Origin: Corbicula japonica
Taxonomy: Eukaryota; Mollusca; Bivalvia; Venerida; Cyrenidae
Direction of reading: 5' to 3'
NCBI GenBank assembly: GCA_038501625.1
Contig: JAZAYU010000053.1
Coordinates: forward strand, 1,164,501 to 1,228,500
Length of the DNA stretch: 64,000 nt
The translations under genes were made by a program, and so were the position numbers. Shown piece by piece: positions 48,084 through 60,650 of this stretch. The notes beneath the pieces are model-generated. The model was not told the DNA's origin. It was given only the letters and a program-made list of their open reading frames with translations, and ran no database searches. Positions within the stretch are counted from its first letter, which is position 1; every line of letters starts with the position of its first letter.

Positions 48084-51000
48084 TCATCGCCCACAACACC
48101 AACTTTTCTTTGGTGCCGTCGGGCGGCCATGACCAGTGTCTCTGAGATGTATGCCCGCACCAGCACTAGGACGATAAATATCTTCTGCTGGTAGTTTCCT
48201 TGCTGGAATGTAAAAACACAGACTTCATCTTAGCCCTTTACTCAATCATTAGGTTACTTTTGTCCAAGACGTGAAAAGCGTAAATCCTGATCTGATTGCA
48301 TGGATGTGCAAGCTGATCTACATCAATACAGTTGACGCCACACACAGGATATAAGCCTACACAGCAAATGATTAGCAGGCAAAATTGTAAAGCTACAAAG
48401 TATGAAGTTTGTAAACTGTTCCAGAAAGAAGGATGGACATGGGTCGAGAGCAAGTCCCAACTTGACTTATCCATGCTCAGAACAGTTTTTGCAGGTTTAC
48501 ACTTTTCTTCATGGGATATGGTTGTTATCCATAGGCAAACGGTGTAGATCCAGATTAGCTGGCACATCCGTGTGGTCTGACTAGATTAATTAAGTCATTT
48601 CTGACCAAGAATCAAACAGTGTAAATCCTTATCAGATGGCACAAATGTGCCAGCAGATCTGGATCTGCACTGTTTGCACACGTGATGAAACCATTAAATA
48701 TCATATGGAGTAAAGGGTTAACAGTAGTTAGCAGTATCAACATTGCTGGTTCCACTTCCTAAGTACCTGGTACCCAAAATATTATTAAACTTTACTCTGC
48801 TTATTATTATGACTTAACAAAGAACATCATAAACAAAACAGCCTTATTCAGGTTATCAGTTTTTTCAATCCTGAAGATTAAACCCAACACCTAGACTAAG
48901 CTCTGTTACACATGATCTGACCATAAGCTCTACTTGTAACCCACTACCCCTAAACTGTACCTATAACTGAAGGACAACCTTATGTTCTACATTTTACCAA
49001 TTACCTCACACTAAACATTAATATATGTCACAACCTTACTCTATTCTCAACCTAACTTGAATCAGACTCAGCCTAGCTTTATGAGACATAACTGGCAGCC
49101 ATTAAAATAAAAACACCTATTCCGTATAAGTGAATTACAGGTAAGGAACAACCTTTCTTGTTATAATGCTTCAAACGCAACACTTTTCAGAAAGTAATAT
49201 TTACCTATAGATTCAAACAGTTCTTGTACATTAACGGCAGTTACAGCACTTGTCTCTGCAAAGATTGCACCTATATCCTCAGCATAGTTTTTCGCCTCTG
49301 AAATAAATGAACCAAAATACTTATCTATATTTTTCTGACATCTTCTTGACATTTCATGAAATACCTTATCATTGGCATAGAACACTGAGGCAGTGAAAAA
49401 ACGCTGGGTGAAAAAAGATGGATTGCCTTAGCTTATTTAGTGTTTTGTATGTTATTAAAGGCAAATGTTGACTGGAAATCAAAGATACATGTATTTGGAG
49501 GTGAATTGGTCAATATAATGAAATAAGTTGTAATCTCCCTCACCCCCACACTGTTGACTATAGATTATAGAATGGAAATGCACTTATTTATGTCAGTTTT
49601 ATTATGAATCAACCCCATGTTGTATTTCATACACCACATGCGATGAAAATGTTCTTTTTTGTTCTGTTTTTTTATTCAAAAAGAGCTTAATGTCAAGTGA
49701 AGCTTACCAATATTTGCATTAAGTCAGTAAGTTAAGGAGAAAGTTAAAAAGTTTAGCAACAATCAGCATACAATGAAACCCCACTATAAAGACCACCATC
49801 GCGGACTTAGTGGGTGTCGTCTTATTAGTGGATGTGGTCTTATTAGTGGATGTCGTCTTATTAGTGGGTGTCGTCTTATTAGTGGGTGTCGTCTTATTAA
49901 TGGGTGTCGTCTTATAAGTGGATGTCGTCTTATTAGTGGATGTCGTCTTATTAGTGGATGTCGTCTTATTAGTGGGTGTCGTCTTATTAGTGGATGTCGT
50001 CTTATTAGTGGATGTCGTCTTATTAGTGGATGTCGTCTTATTAGTGGATGTCGTCTTATTAGTGGGTGTCGTCTTATTAGTGGGTGTCGTCTTATTAGTG
50101 GGTGTCGTCTTATTAGTGGATGTGGTCTTATTAGTGGGTGTCGTCTTATTAGTGGGTGTCGTCTTATTAGTGGGTGTCGTCTTATTAGTGGGTGTCGTCT
50201 TATTAGTGGGTGTCGTCTTATTAGTGGATGTCGTCTTATTAGTGGGTGTCGTCTTATTAGTGAATGTGGTCTTATTAGTGGGTGTCGTCTTATTAGTGGA
50301 TGTCGTCTTATTAGTGGATGTCGTCTTATTAGTGGATGTCGTCTTATTAGTGGATGTCATCTTATAAGTGGATGTCGTCTTATTAGTGGATGTCGTCTTA
50401 TTAGTGGATGTCGTCTTATTAGTGGATGTCGTCTTATTAGTGGGTGGTCTTATTAGTGGATGTGGTCTTATTAGTGGATGTGGTCTTATTAGTGGATGTG
50501 GTCTTATTAGTGGATTAGTGGATGTGGTCTTATTAGTGGATGTGGTCTTATTAGTGGATGTGGTCTTATTAGTGGATGTGGTCTTATTAGTGGATGTGGT
50601 CTTATTAGTGGATGTGGTCTTATTAGTGGATGTCGTCTTATTAGTGGATGTCGTCTTATTAGTGGATGTGGTCTTATTAGTGGATGTCGTCTTATTAGTG
50701 GATGTGGTCTTATTAGTGGATGTGGTCTTATTAGTGGATGTCGTCTAAGTAGTGGGTGTGGTCTTATTAGTGGATGTGGTCTTATTAGTGGGTGGTCTTA
50801 TTAGTGGATGTGGTCTTATTAGTGGGTGTGGTCTTATTAGTGGATGTGGTCTTATTAGTGGATGTGGTCTTATTAGTGGGTGTGGTCTTATTAGTGGATG
50901 TGGTCTTATTAGTGGGTGTGGTCTTATTAGTGGATGTGGTCTTATTAGTGGGTGTGGTCTTATTAGTGGATGTGGTCTTATTATTGGGTGTGGTCTTATT

Positions 51001-54000
51001 AGTGGGTGTGGTCTTATTAGTGGATGTGGTCTTATTAGTGGATGTGGTCTTATTAGTGGATGTGGTCTTATTAGTGGGTGTGGTCTTATTAGTGGGTGGT
51101 CTTATTAGTGGATGTGGTCTTATTAGTAGATGTGGTCTTATTAGTGGGTGTGGTCTTATTAGTGGGTGGTCTTATTAGCGGATGTGGTCTTATTAGTGGA
51201 TGTGGTCTTATTAGTGGGTGTGGTCTTATTAGTGGATGTGGTCTTATTAGTGGATGTGGTCTTATTAGTGGGTGTGGTCTTACTAGTGGATGTGGTCTTA
51301 TTAGTGGGTGGTCTTATTAGTGGATGTGGTCTTATTAGTGGGTGTGGTCTTATTAGTGGATGTGGTCTTATTAGTGGGTGGTCTTTATTTTGGGTGAAAA
51401 TAATGCGAAACTGTACACAGTTACAGTGAAAAATTGTTCTTGATACTGAGGTGGTCTTACGTATGGGGTGGTCCTAACATGTGGCTGGTCCTTTAAAATA
51501 GTGGTAACACTATTATAAATAAACACTACACTTTACATATGTATGCTATTTTCAAAAAACAACTGTACAGAAGAAAACAAACACATGAGAAGACTGAGGT
51601 GGGAAAATTTGTGTTAATATCTGGGTGTGATATGTAGACAGGGAGCACGGTATATACAGCTGATCCATAGACTCTAGTTATCCAATCAAACAGCAGGACG
51701 ACTTACTATGAGTGCTGACTTCTCGGAGATCTTCAAGGTCACACTTGTTCCCAGCAATAGCCAGCACAATGGTACTAGCTGTATTCTTGTTTAGTTCAGT
51801 AACCCAATCCTTTACTGTTGGAAAGGTTGTCTGAAACAAACATGTGCACAAGTATGTGGACATAACTAAATGAAGGCCTTGAACCTTGAAACTTTGTTAT
51901 TTAACTGATTAGTAGATACATAAAACGAAAGGTAGGACAAAACCAAAAGAAATAAAACAGAATGCTGATATTCCAACAATTTAAATAACTTAGTAACTTA
52001 AAACAAACATCCTCACATCAGACCTGATCCTCTGTGCATGACTTAAAGACTCTGTCAGACAGATAATAATAAATATGGAGTTTGAGTTTAAATTTTAGAT
52101 TAAGCAAAAGTTCACAACCCTGTAGTCATAAGTAAATTAATATGAAAGTGTGATGGAGAAATATTAATAAATGTAAATGGCAAAAATGGTGACAATGTAA
52201 AAAGTTTTCCTAACAAAATCAAAATACAATAAGTGGCATATTTTGACAGACTGACCTGAACCCTTTCTTCCATAAATAAGCCTTTATGGCTGGGGTGAAC
52301 ATTGTAGATCCAGATCAGCTGGCACATAGGTGCCTTCTGATCAGGATGTGCACTGTTTTTTTGGTGAGAAATAACCTCATAAATCAAAAAGCAAACAGTG
52401 CAGATCCTGATCAGAGGGCACAGAGGTGCTGGCTGATCTGGATCTACAGTTCACATATGCCTTAAAATATGTATATCTGACGGTATATTGAGAAAACTGT
52501 TAACCTATCATTCTTTGCTACATCATCATTACGGCCAGAAATTTTCATTTCTGGACAGACAGACTTTCAGAAAAAGCAATCTCTATGTATCGTGTTTTCA
52601 TTTAATGGGCAACAAAGAAACAGAAATAATATGCTTTATGTATGAAATTGAAAAGAAATTCAACGGAATAATAATATTGAAGTAATCTGCGGATTAGAAG
52701 AATAAATTCAATTCAGTGATTCCATGTCTACTCTTATTCAATCAGATTTCATGGTTTACTTGATTACCACGTCAGAGTAGCATTTATGGGATTGGTCAGT
52801 TTTAAATATAGGAAATCCATGTGTGACACCCTAACTTTTCATGGAGACTTCTTAGTACATGTATAAAACTTTCCTTCTTGGGATACAGCTGTTATCCCAT
52901 GGGCAAACATAGGGTAGATCCAAATCAGCTTTCACATTGGTAATTAATATGTTTTATATTGGCAGTTACTCTTTCATTATAACAAGTAGAGACCATTTTT
53001 CTGACATATATCGTGCTTGCTTACCTCTCTAGTAACATCATACACAACTATAGCAGCAGCAGCACCTCTGTAGTACATTGGGGCAAGTGCACGGTACTGA
53101 AAACATAGCAAACTGTACCACATCTCATAGCAAACTGTACCACATCTCATAGCAAACTGTACCACATCTGATATAGCTGATATCCTATGGACAGAGTTAA
53201 CCAAGATCAGCCAGCTCATTTTCTGACCAAGAAGAGACCAGAGCTGGAGGTTATAAACCTGAGTTTGGAAACCAGTCTCAAATCTCAAGCATCTGATTGG
53301 CTGAAATGGCGACCAGTCGCCATTTTAGCCAATCAGATGCTTGAGATTTGAGACTGGTTTTCATGCTCTGTTTTATAACCTTGGGCACTGTTTAGATCCA
53401 GATTAGACAATATGGATGTGCCAGCTCATCTGTATCTTCACTAATCACCAATGCAATATAACCAATACATATATAAAGAGTAAATTGTCCACATGTTACG
53501 AAGTATCTCTACTAATAAAATTACTCCATTTGTTGTTTACTGTTAGGACCCATTTATTGTAAACTGAGACTGGAGACAGATCTTGAACTTCTAGCTTGTG
53601 ATTGGTAAGTTCAGAGACTGGTCTCACTTTCAACCAATCATCTGCTTGAGAATTGACACTTTTCTCTGGTCTCAATATAATAAATTTGAAGATTTACAAT
53701 GAGGAAAAAAAAGCAAGTCTGGACTACTTCTCCACAATCAGGCTTACTTCAGAAAACATGCTCTCATTAATGTTTGTGATCTCCAGGCTGAAATATAGAA
53801 TTATATTCCAATCCAGTTCTTCAGGACCCTCTCGGAACCCCCAAGACTGACACCCATGTTATATCAGTACTGAAGGACATAATAATTATAACAAGGCAGT
53901 CGGAACGACAGCAATATCCCCCACCACATGCAGGAATGCTGGAAAGGTTACGGATGCTTAATTGCAAATTAACAAATATATAGTTCAAATCTTCAATGAC

Positions 54001-57000
54001 CTTGACCTTGAGCCAGCCAGGTTGGAACATGGGTTCTGCATATCATCTTGATGGGCTGAACATTTGATAAAAGTTTCATGATATTCATTCTAGGGGTTCA
54101 AAAGATATGAACCAGACACAAAATACATAGTTCAAATCTTCAAACATCACTGGTGACCTTGACCTTGAGCTGGCCAGGTGGGAACATGGGTTTTGCAATT
54201 CATCTTCATGGGCTGAGCATTTGACTTAAGTTTCATGAAATTCCTTCTAGGGGTTCAGAAGATATGAACCGGACATGAAGTACATGGTTCAAATCTTCAA
54301 ACACCACTGGTGACCTTGACCTTGGGCCGGCCAGGTTGGAACATGGGTTCTGCACGTCGTCTTGATGGGGAGAACATTTGAGTAAAGTTTCATGAAATTC
54401 CTTCTAGGGGTTCAGAAGATATGAACCAGACACGAAATACATGGTTCAAATCTTCAAACACCACTGGTGACCTTGAGCCAGCCAGGTTGGAACATGGGTT
54501 CTGCACGTCGTCTTGATGGGGAGAACATTTGAGTAAAGTTTCATGGAATTCCTTGTAGGGCTTGAAAAGTTATGGACCGGACACGAATTGTATGCGCACA
54601 GAAGGACGGACGGACGTACAGATGGACGGACGGATGAAGACCATTCCTATATCCCTCAGCTGCTATGCCGCGGGATAATAAGTAACTGAACAATATCTTA
54701 TAGAAATATTAAATGAAATGGTGTTATGTGATGCTATTTACAGCATCCATGTTGACTGAATGATTTATTCAATGAATTCAGATCATTTCAGGTCCTAAAA
54801 CTGATATGTAAAATAAAGATTTTCACAATCAAATATTGATTTACCGGTACGTAGTAAAATATTGTTCTGCAACAAATTTGGTATAAATCCCTAAAATTAA
54901 TGAAAACAATTTAACTTGCAGTTTAAATGCATAAAGTATACTTGCTAAAATTCAAACAAAGATGTGTCCATTACTGATTGGGTCAACAAACAACAGAAAG
55001 GGTCGACCAACCTTTTCTTGGCCGGCAGTATCCCATATCTGGAACACGAAAGTATTCCCATCTACTGTCAGATGCTTTGTCATAAAGGAGGCACTAAAAT
55101 AAGAAAACAATTAAATGGATTTCAGTTCTTAGTTTTGTTACCACAGCATATTTGTTCAATGTATGCTCTTAATTGTTTCACAGACAACATTTTAGGGCAT
55201 AATTGTGTTTTTCTTGAAAATTGTCTCATTCTGGATTAGGGACTGGCCTGCCATTATGACATGAATTTTGGCAGATTCCTGATAAGTTATCCACATATAA
55301 CCACATAACATGCAAACTGTTTAAATGACTTTTAAACACTGTGATAAAAATAGTGAATGCATTTTTATTGGGGGGTTAAAATTTCACAGTTTAGATTAAA
55401 CATTATATCTAAGTTGGGTTTTAAAATTGTGGTTTTCCAATTTTAAACTGAACACTAATGTGCAATGATGTATTTTGTGGGTTTTTCAATTCATGGACTG
55501 ATTTGCCAACAAATCTACAAAATTGGAACTACACAAGGTGCCTGGGCATGTATCAGGGTGAAAATATGAAGTGTTTTCAAATATAAAAATTTATAATGTA
55601 AACTTTAGAAGACAATATATACAAAGTAAATGTGCTATATTATTTTTGTATTTAAAGCCAAAGTTGTCATGGCCAGGCATTACTAACGCAGTAAAATTCT
55701 ATCAAAACAGATCATACAAGGCAGTCAGAATGACAGCAATATCCCCGCCGCATGCAGGAATGATGGAAAGGTTATGGATGCTTAATTGCAAATTAACAAA
55801 TATATCTCCAGCAGTTTGGAAGTTATGGAGCAAATATGAAAGACATGGTTAAATATGAACCTTCAAAGACCTCTGGTGACCTTGACCTTCAGCCAGCCAG
55901 GTTGGAAAATGGGTTCTGCACATCATCTTGGTGGAATGAACATTTGACTAAAGTTTGATAAAATTCATTGCAGGGGTTCAGAAGATATGAACTGGACACA
56001 AAATACATAGTTCAAATCTTCAATGACCTTGACCTTGAGCCAGCCAGGTTTGAACATGTGTTCTGCACATCATCTTGATGGGCTGAACATTTGATAAAAG
56101 TTTCATGATATTCACTCTAGGGGTTCAAAAGACATGAACCAGACACAAAATACATAGTTCTAATCTTTAAACATCACTGGTGACCTTGACCTTGAGCTGG
56201 CCAGGTGGGAACATGGGTTCTGCACATCATCTTCATGGGCTGAGCATTTGACTAAAGATTCATGAAAAATTCCTTGTAGGGGTTCAGAAGATATGAACCG
56301 GACATGAAGTACATGGTTCAAATCTTCAAACACCACTGGTGACCTTGACCTTGAGCCGGCCATGTTGGAACATGGGTTCTGCACATCGTCTTCATAGACT
56401 GAGCATTTGACTTAAGTTTCATGAAATTCCTTTTAGGGGTTCAGAAAATATGAACCAGACACGAAATACATGGTTTAAATCTTCAAACACCACTGGTGAC
56501 CTTGACCTTGAGCCGGCCAGGTTGGAACATGGGTTCTGCATGTGGTCTTCATGGGGAGAACATTTGAGTAAAGTTTAATGAAATTCCTTTTAGGGGTTCA
56601 GAAGATATGAACCGGACATGAAATACATGGTTCAAATCTTCAAACACCACTGGTGACCTTGAACTTGAGCCGGCCAGGTTGGAACATGGGTTCTGCGTGT
56701 CGTCTTGATGGGGAGAACATTTGACTACAGTTTCATGAAATTCCTGCTAGGGGTTGAAAAGTTAGGGACCGGACACAAAATGTGTGCGCACAGAAGGACA
56801 GACAAGACCATTCCTATATCCCCTAGCGGCTATGTGGCGGAGATAAAAATGTACAGACAAGTCCAAAATTCAGCAAAATTCACTCCTGCTCAGGCACTCA
56901 TAGGTACATGTATTCTATAGCAGCCAGTAGTGTACAATTAATATTTACCACATTGGATACATTGAATTATTTCACAAAGATCTTTGAATAGGCAGCTTTA

Positions 57001-58793
57001 AGAAATACATTGTAAATTAAAAGTAGCTTGATGCATTTCTGATTAGACAGCATGGCTGCAGAATAGACTCTAAGACTGCGCTGAATTGCTGGTCACACAA
57101 TGTCATGCAATACAATTATTAAGGTAAAAGCTCAAATAAGTTATTCAATCCTGTATATACCCAATTGTACTCTCCATATTTTCTTTATACTGATCTCTCA
57201 CAAAACGAAGAACAAGGCTTGATTTCCCAACTCCAGTGTCCTGAAACCAAATATAAAAGACTTATGACTATAACATAACATATTACAACAATGCAATGTA
57301 ATCCTGTTTGCTGTCTATCAAATTTGAAGAAATGAAAAGTTCGCAGTATTTTACATGAAAATCATTATCAGCTAAGCAAATAAGCCTCAGGGTGTTAAAG
57401 CCAAGGCTGAGTTAAGCAAGTGTGACACTGAACAGCGTAACCTGGCGAGTTGTTTGAGACACAGATTCACAGCAGGACTAATAGTCTTTGACATGATACC
57501 TTTTCGTCATCAATTCGAAAGAATTGTAGAATTTGTATACTTGCGAATTTCGCGTGAAATTCATGTGAATATTGCATGACATTTGTGAAATGCACTTAAG
57601 AAATGAGAAGTCAGAAAAAAATAAAAACAAAAAACTCACAATATAGGCACAGAATGTCACTGATACATTGAAGTATATATTCATTTTATTTTAAATGTAT
57701 CGCAATTATTTCGCTCTTCACAAAGTATTAGTCTAAGATCTATTCTTGTGTGAAATCAGTCACAGTTTAGTTTCATAGGTCACAAACATTTCACAAATTC
57801 TTCGAAATTTCTCGAATGTCTTAATTCTTGGAAAGTACAAAGAGAACAGTTTGAGATTGGAAGGTGATCTAAGCGATGATTCTGTGAATATGTTAAGAAA
57901 AATTTTGTCACTCATTTTTTCAAGCGAAAATTCAAGTGATAAGAAAACAATTGCCTGCGACTCGTGCAAAGGAACTGAGAGCTTATTAGTCATTTTTGAA
58001 ACTATCTCACTAACGCCATTAGCAGTTGTGTCTCTGAGCCCAGTGTGACAGGGATATTAGGAGGTATTTCCATTTAATCCCAGTTAAGTGTATCGAAATA
58101 AGTAGCCCAAAACAATATCCTATTTAAACAACTTACACCATGTCGCTGAAGTATAATAATTTCATAATAGTCATAACTCATGAGTGTTAATGCTGTTATC
58201 AATCTGATTAATTAAAATCATCTTATGAGGATCGTTATGCTATCAGGATCTGACAGCAATTCAGTTGAGTTCACCAAAACAATTTTTTGCAACAACCTTT
58301 TGAACCAATCAGAAAGTCACCTACAAATTCAAAAAGTACACGATGACCGCCATGATTGTAAAAGCACTACACGCTATATACTGTATCCATGTATACAAAG
58401 TGTTATAAACCACAGAAAGTGCTGACACCCAGTGTAACACTCTAAGTCTTATTTTACTGTTCAGTAAATTACTGAAGATATGTGTGTTTTATGTGGCATT
58501 GCATTGATTTCCACTGTATTGACAGATTATTTTTCGAGCATTATGTTTCATGCTTCCTGTATTGAACTTTTCTTTAAAAAAATGGAAACGGGGGAAAAAT
58601 GCAATGGCTTATTTCTGCATATTATAATAAATATATAAACGTTTTTGGCCATCCTCATCCTTACTGAGAGTTGAGAGTTATTTTCCCATTATATCTGTCT
58701 TGTGGACTCAAAACACTGTTTTTATTCAACTAAGCAGTAAAGAAATTTCACTTACTCCGAGCAAACAAATTTTCACTTCCCTGACTGCCATCT
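48084..58793 (-). CDS. RAB22A: Rab22/Rab31-type small GTPase
   Basis: Seven coding exons: 58758-58793, 57161-57240, 55012-55093, 53025-53096, 51707-51830, 49205-49297 and 48084-48202. Phases agree and give 201 residues (human RAB22A is 194). The N-terminus [12 protein letters not shown] resembles RAB22A. The P-loop is GDTGVGKSS (12-20), switch I ends STIGASF, G3 is WDTAGQE, then [11 protein letters not shown]4 is NKCD and G5 is ETSA. The C-terminus ends WCCGR, a CCXX geranylgeranylation site. After WDTAGQE it has Lys-Tyr, where most Rabs have Arg-Phe or Arg-Tyr. Rab22/31 proteins cycle GTP/GDP on early endosomes and recycling compartments. The Rab5 subfamily is close, but GASFMTK and NKCDL favour Rab22/31. 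The introns are unusually rich in repeats. Confidence 0.93.
48231..48722. mobile_element. TTAACCC-type MITE, longest copy
   Basis: In the last Rab intron. It starts ttagccctttactc and ends gagtaaagggttaa, an imperfect inverted pair, about 490 bp. Inside are several 'gatctggatctacac' and 'cagctggcacatc' words in both orientations. Confidence 0.7.
48723..49204. other. Rest of last Rab intron
   Basis: AT-rich; nothing recognised. Confidence 0.4.
49771..51500. repeat. 18-bp minisatellite (~88 copies) inside a mariner-like MITE remnant
   Basis: The unit is attagtggatgtggtctt, 18 bp, from about 49806 to 51385, with occasional 16-bp units lacking TG. Units with tgtCGtc dominate up to about 50430; units with tgtGGtc dominate after that. 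The left border, caatgaaaccccactataaa next to TA, matches the left end of the MITE at 19143-19334. The right border (51386-51500) has more ggtggtctta words. It sits in the Rab intron 49298-51706. Because 18 is a multiple of three and the unit lacks stops, long open frames occur on both strands; they are not genes. Confidence 0.95.
51831..53024. other. Rab intron with TTAACCC-type repeat fragment
   Basis: Contains a fragment of that family at about 52290-52455 and another at about 52865-52940. Otherwise AT-rich. Confidence 0.5.
52290..52455. mobile_element. TTAACCC-type MITE fragment
   Basis: Contains gatccagatcagctggcaca and gatcaggatgtgcactgttt, then the same words inverted. The terminal repeats are not clear. 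Confidence 0.5.
53104..53169. repeat. 22-bp tandem repeat, three exact copies, next to a splice acceptor
   Basis: The unit catagcaaactgtaccacatct is repeated three times. It starts 8 bases from the exon 53025-53096 on the upstream (minus-strand) side, so it occupies the branch-point region of the acceptor. Confidence 0.9.
53242..53386. mobile_element. Palindromic foldback MITE, copy 6
   Basis: 145 bp, nearly perfect palindrome with centre ggcgaccagtcgcc and ends gctggaggttataaacctga and ttttataaccttgggc. It lies in a Rab intron. Confidence 0.88.
53387..53891. other. Rab intron between foldback MITE and pearl-like element
   Basis: A TTAACCC-type repeat fragment lies at about 53387-53480. At about 53548-53690 is a diverged foldback-like segment with ctgagactggagac and gactggtctcac. 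Confidence 0.4.
53892..54680. mobile_element. Pearl-like element B
   Basis: Starts caaggcagtcggaacgacag then gcaatatccccc. Four core repeats of about 150-160 bp follow, marked by 'gaccttgaccttgagc' and 'ggttggaacatgggttctgc'. They end in an ACGG microsatellite (about 54603-54635) and a tail cctatatccctcag...gcgggataat. It lies in a Rab intron and shares both ends with element C. Confidence 0.75.
54681..55011. other. Rest of Rab intron
   Basis: AT-rich; nothing recognised. Confidence 0.4.
55094..55716. other. First part of Rab intron 2
   Basis: AT-rich; nothing recognised. Confidence 0.4.
55717..56848. mobile_element. Pearl-like element C
   Basis: Same left end as element B (caaggcagtcagaatgacag, then gcaatatccccgccgcatg), about six core repeats of 150-160 bp, a reduced microsatellite, and tail cctatatcccctagcggcta. 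It is 1.0 kb away from element B in the neighbouring intron of the same gene, with more core units. Confidence 0.75.
57241..58757. other. First intron of the Rab gene
   Basis: 1.5 kb, AT-rich, no element recognised. Confidence 0.5.
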
Positions 58794-59140
58794 GAATTTT
58801 TTAAATAACATTCATTCGCAAACTGATGGAATATAAAAATTATTAATAATTATTGAAATATTATAGGTGTGATGTTGTCAAACTGTTTCTGGCATCTTAA
58901 TCTTATCACTTTTTGACGAAAACCATTTTCCAAAACGAAATCTATTTACTCTGTCAACCATCTTTAAAAAGTCACATGACTGTCACGTGAGAATCTATTG
59001 AAACAATTACTATCAATAACCACAAGTATACACACTGCACTTGGTCACTGCCCGTCTGCAGACCGGTACTATACATAAATACATTCATTCATAAATGTAA
59101 TTCATTTGCTCGCACCATACAACCTCAGTCACATGTTAAG

Positions 59141-59397
59141 GGGTTCTTTTCTGGCCAGTATGTCAGCAGAGCCATATATAGGCTTTACAAAGCTCTAGCT
59201 ATAGATCTGGTGCCATTTTTGGTCACGGTAATCAATATTTGTTTGGTAAGTAACGATTTTGTCTTCGAAAAGGGGGATATTTTGTGTTATGAGTGATTGT
59301 AGTTGCATTTTGTGATACAGATCGCCCGTTTATTAGCTTAAATGACGAAACTTGGCACTAGAGCTTAGTCTATATAGCTCTACAGAAAAGGACCCAT
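59141..59397. mobile_element. Candidate MITE with imperfect inverted ends
   Basis: Left end ggggttcttttctg and right end cagaaaaggaccc are near inverse complements. Inner arms agccatatataggctt and aagctctag... also pair imperfectly with the right side. About 257 bp, no coding frame. Confidence 0.6.
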
Positions 59398-60500
59398 AAA
59401 CAGATGATAATAAAATAATATACAAAGGCCTTGTTAACTTGTTCTATCATTTTAGTAACATAGTAAATCTAAACTATGCATGCACATTCAACGTTTTGGT
59501 AATACTAGGGATTTACATAATATTATTATACCATCTAGAGAAGTAGACGCAATGTTTAAGTTCCTTGGAACCCACGTCTGATGTTTGCTTTGCCGCGGAT
59601 GAACTTTTATTACATGATCATCCAAGTTTACAAGTTGTAGTAAGTTTACAATGATTCAATAACACGTTGATGCAACATGTTCAAATTCGTAAAGTTATCT
59701 AGTCCGCTTCCTGACCTCATATCAGTTTAAGTCTGGCACAACAGAAACAATTGCAGCCTATGACGTACCAGACCCTTTGCTTACCAATCAAGGGACAGGT
59801 TTCACGGACTAGAAGTTAACAAGCAAACAACCTACGCTTCTAAATCCGTGTGATGTGGATATAAAACGTTGTTATATATGTGGCCCGATAATGTGACTGA
59901 TGATGATGTGCTTAATCAATTTACAGCAGGAATAGGTGAATGACACTTGACGATAGTTTTCATAACATGTTCATTTCTACATTCCACAGGAATGCCACCA
60001 GTATCCAACGTGTTTACGGAAAACGATGCGAACATTTGTAGCTAGTTCGTGTGATAGTTCTTTTAACGCATTTCATTTAATATTATCTGGATCTGGAGTT
60101 TTGCGAGGATTATTATTTTTTTTTACATTTTTTCTACTATGTTGTTTGTAACATTTGTATATTAGTTCACCAATAACTGGAAATGAATCCCTGTTGTAGC
60201 CATGTTTTTTAAAGCTTTAACAGTTCACATTTCTTACATGAAAATCGACTTTATAAAATGTTTTTGACTTTTCTAGAGGATCCGAACGAAGGATTCGTGA
60301 AGTCTTCAGCATCACTTTTTATGTTTTATATATGTCTCACCAGTATACTAGTTAACCAATTCATTCGGTGTAACAATGCTTTCAATAAAATTCGAAAAAA
60401 AAGATCTTCACCTATTGTATAATTTTTTTCGGCGTTAGCTGTCTAAGCTCACTTTTGACCTAGTTTTTCGACCAATGAAATGTTGTAAATAATACTCGTA
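59398..60500. other. Intergenic, nothing recognised
   Basis: AT-rich DNA upstream of the Rab gene; no exon or clear repeat. Confidence 0.4.
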
Positions 60501-60650
60501 TTCTCTTATTATGCAGAGGGAAAATGAAATAAACTATTTCGATTGGTAGCTATTTACACCAGAGAGGCATCTAGCAGGCTGGAGAGGTATCTAGTGGGAT
60601 TTTATTATTATGCAGCGGAAAAATCAAATAGATTAATTAGATTGGTTGTT
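60501..60650. repeat. Direct repeat pair of about 45 bp
   Basis: The segment ttattatgcagagggaaaat with aaactatttcgattggt (60506-60547) recurs as ttattatgcagcggaaaaat with gattaattagattggt (60605-60646), with AT-rich sequence between. Confidence 0.6.

Noticed and set aside
49773..50456. Long open frames with six-residue repeats on both strands of the minisatellite
   Set aside because: The 18-bp unit has no stop in several frames and is a multiple of three; frames break wherever a 16-bp unit occurs. No start context or flanking coding sequence.
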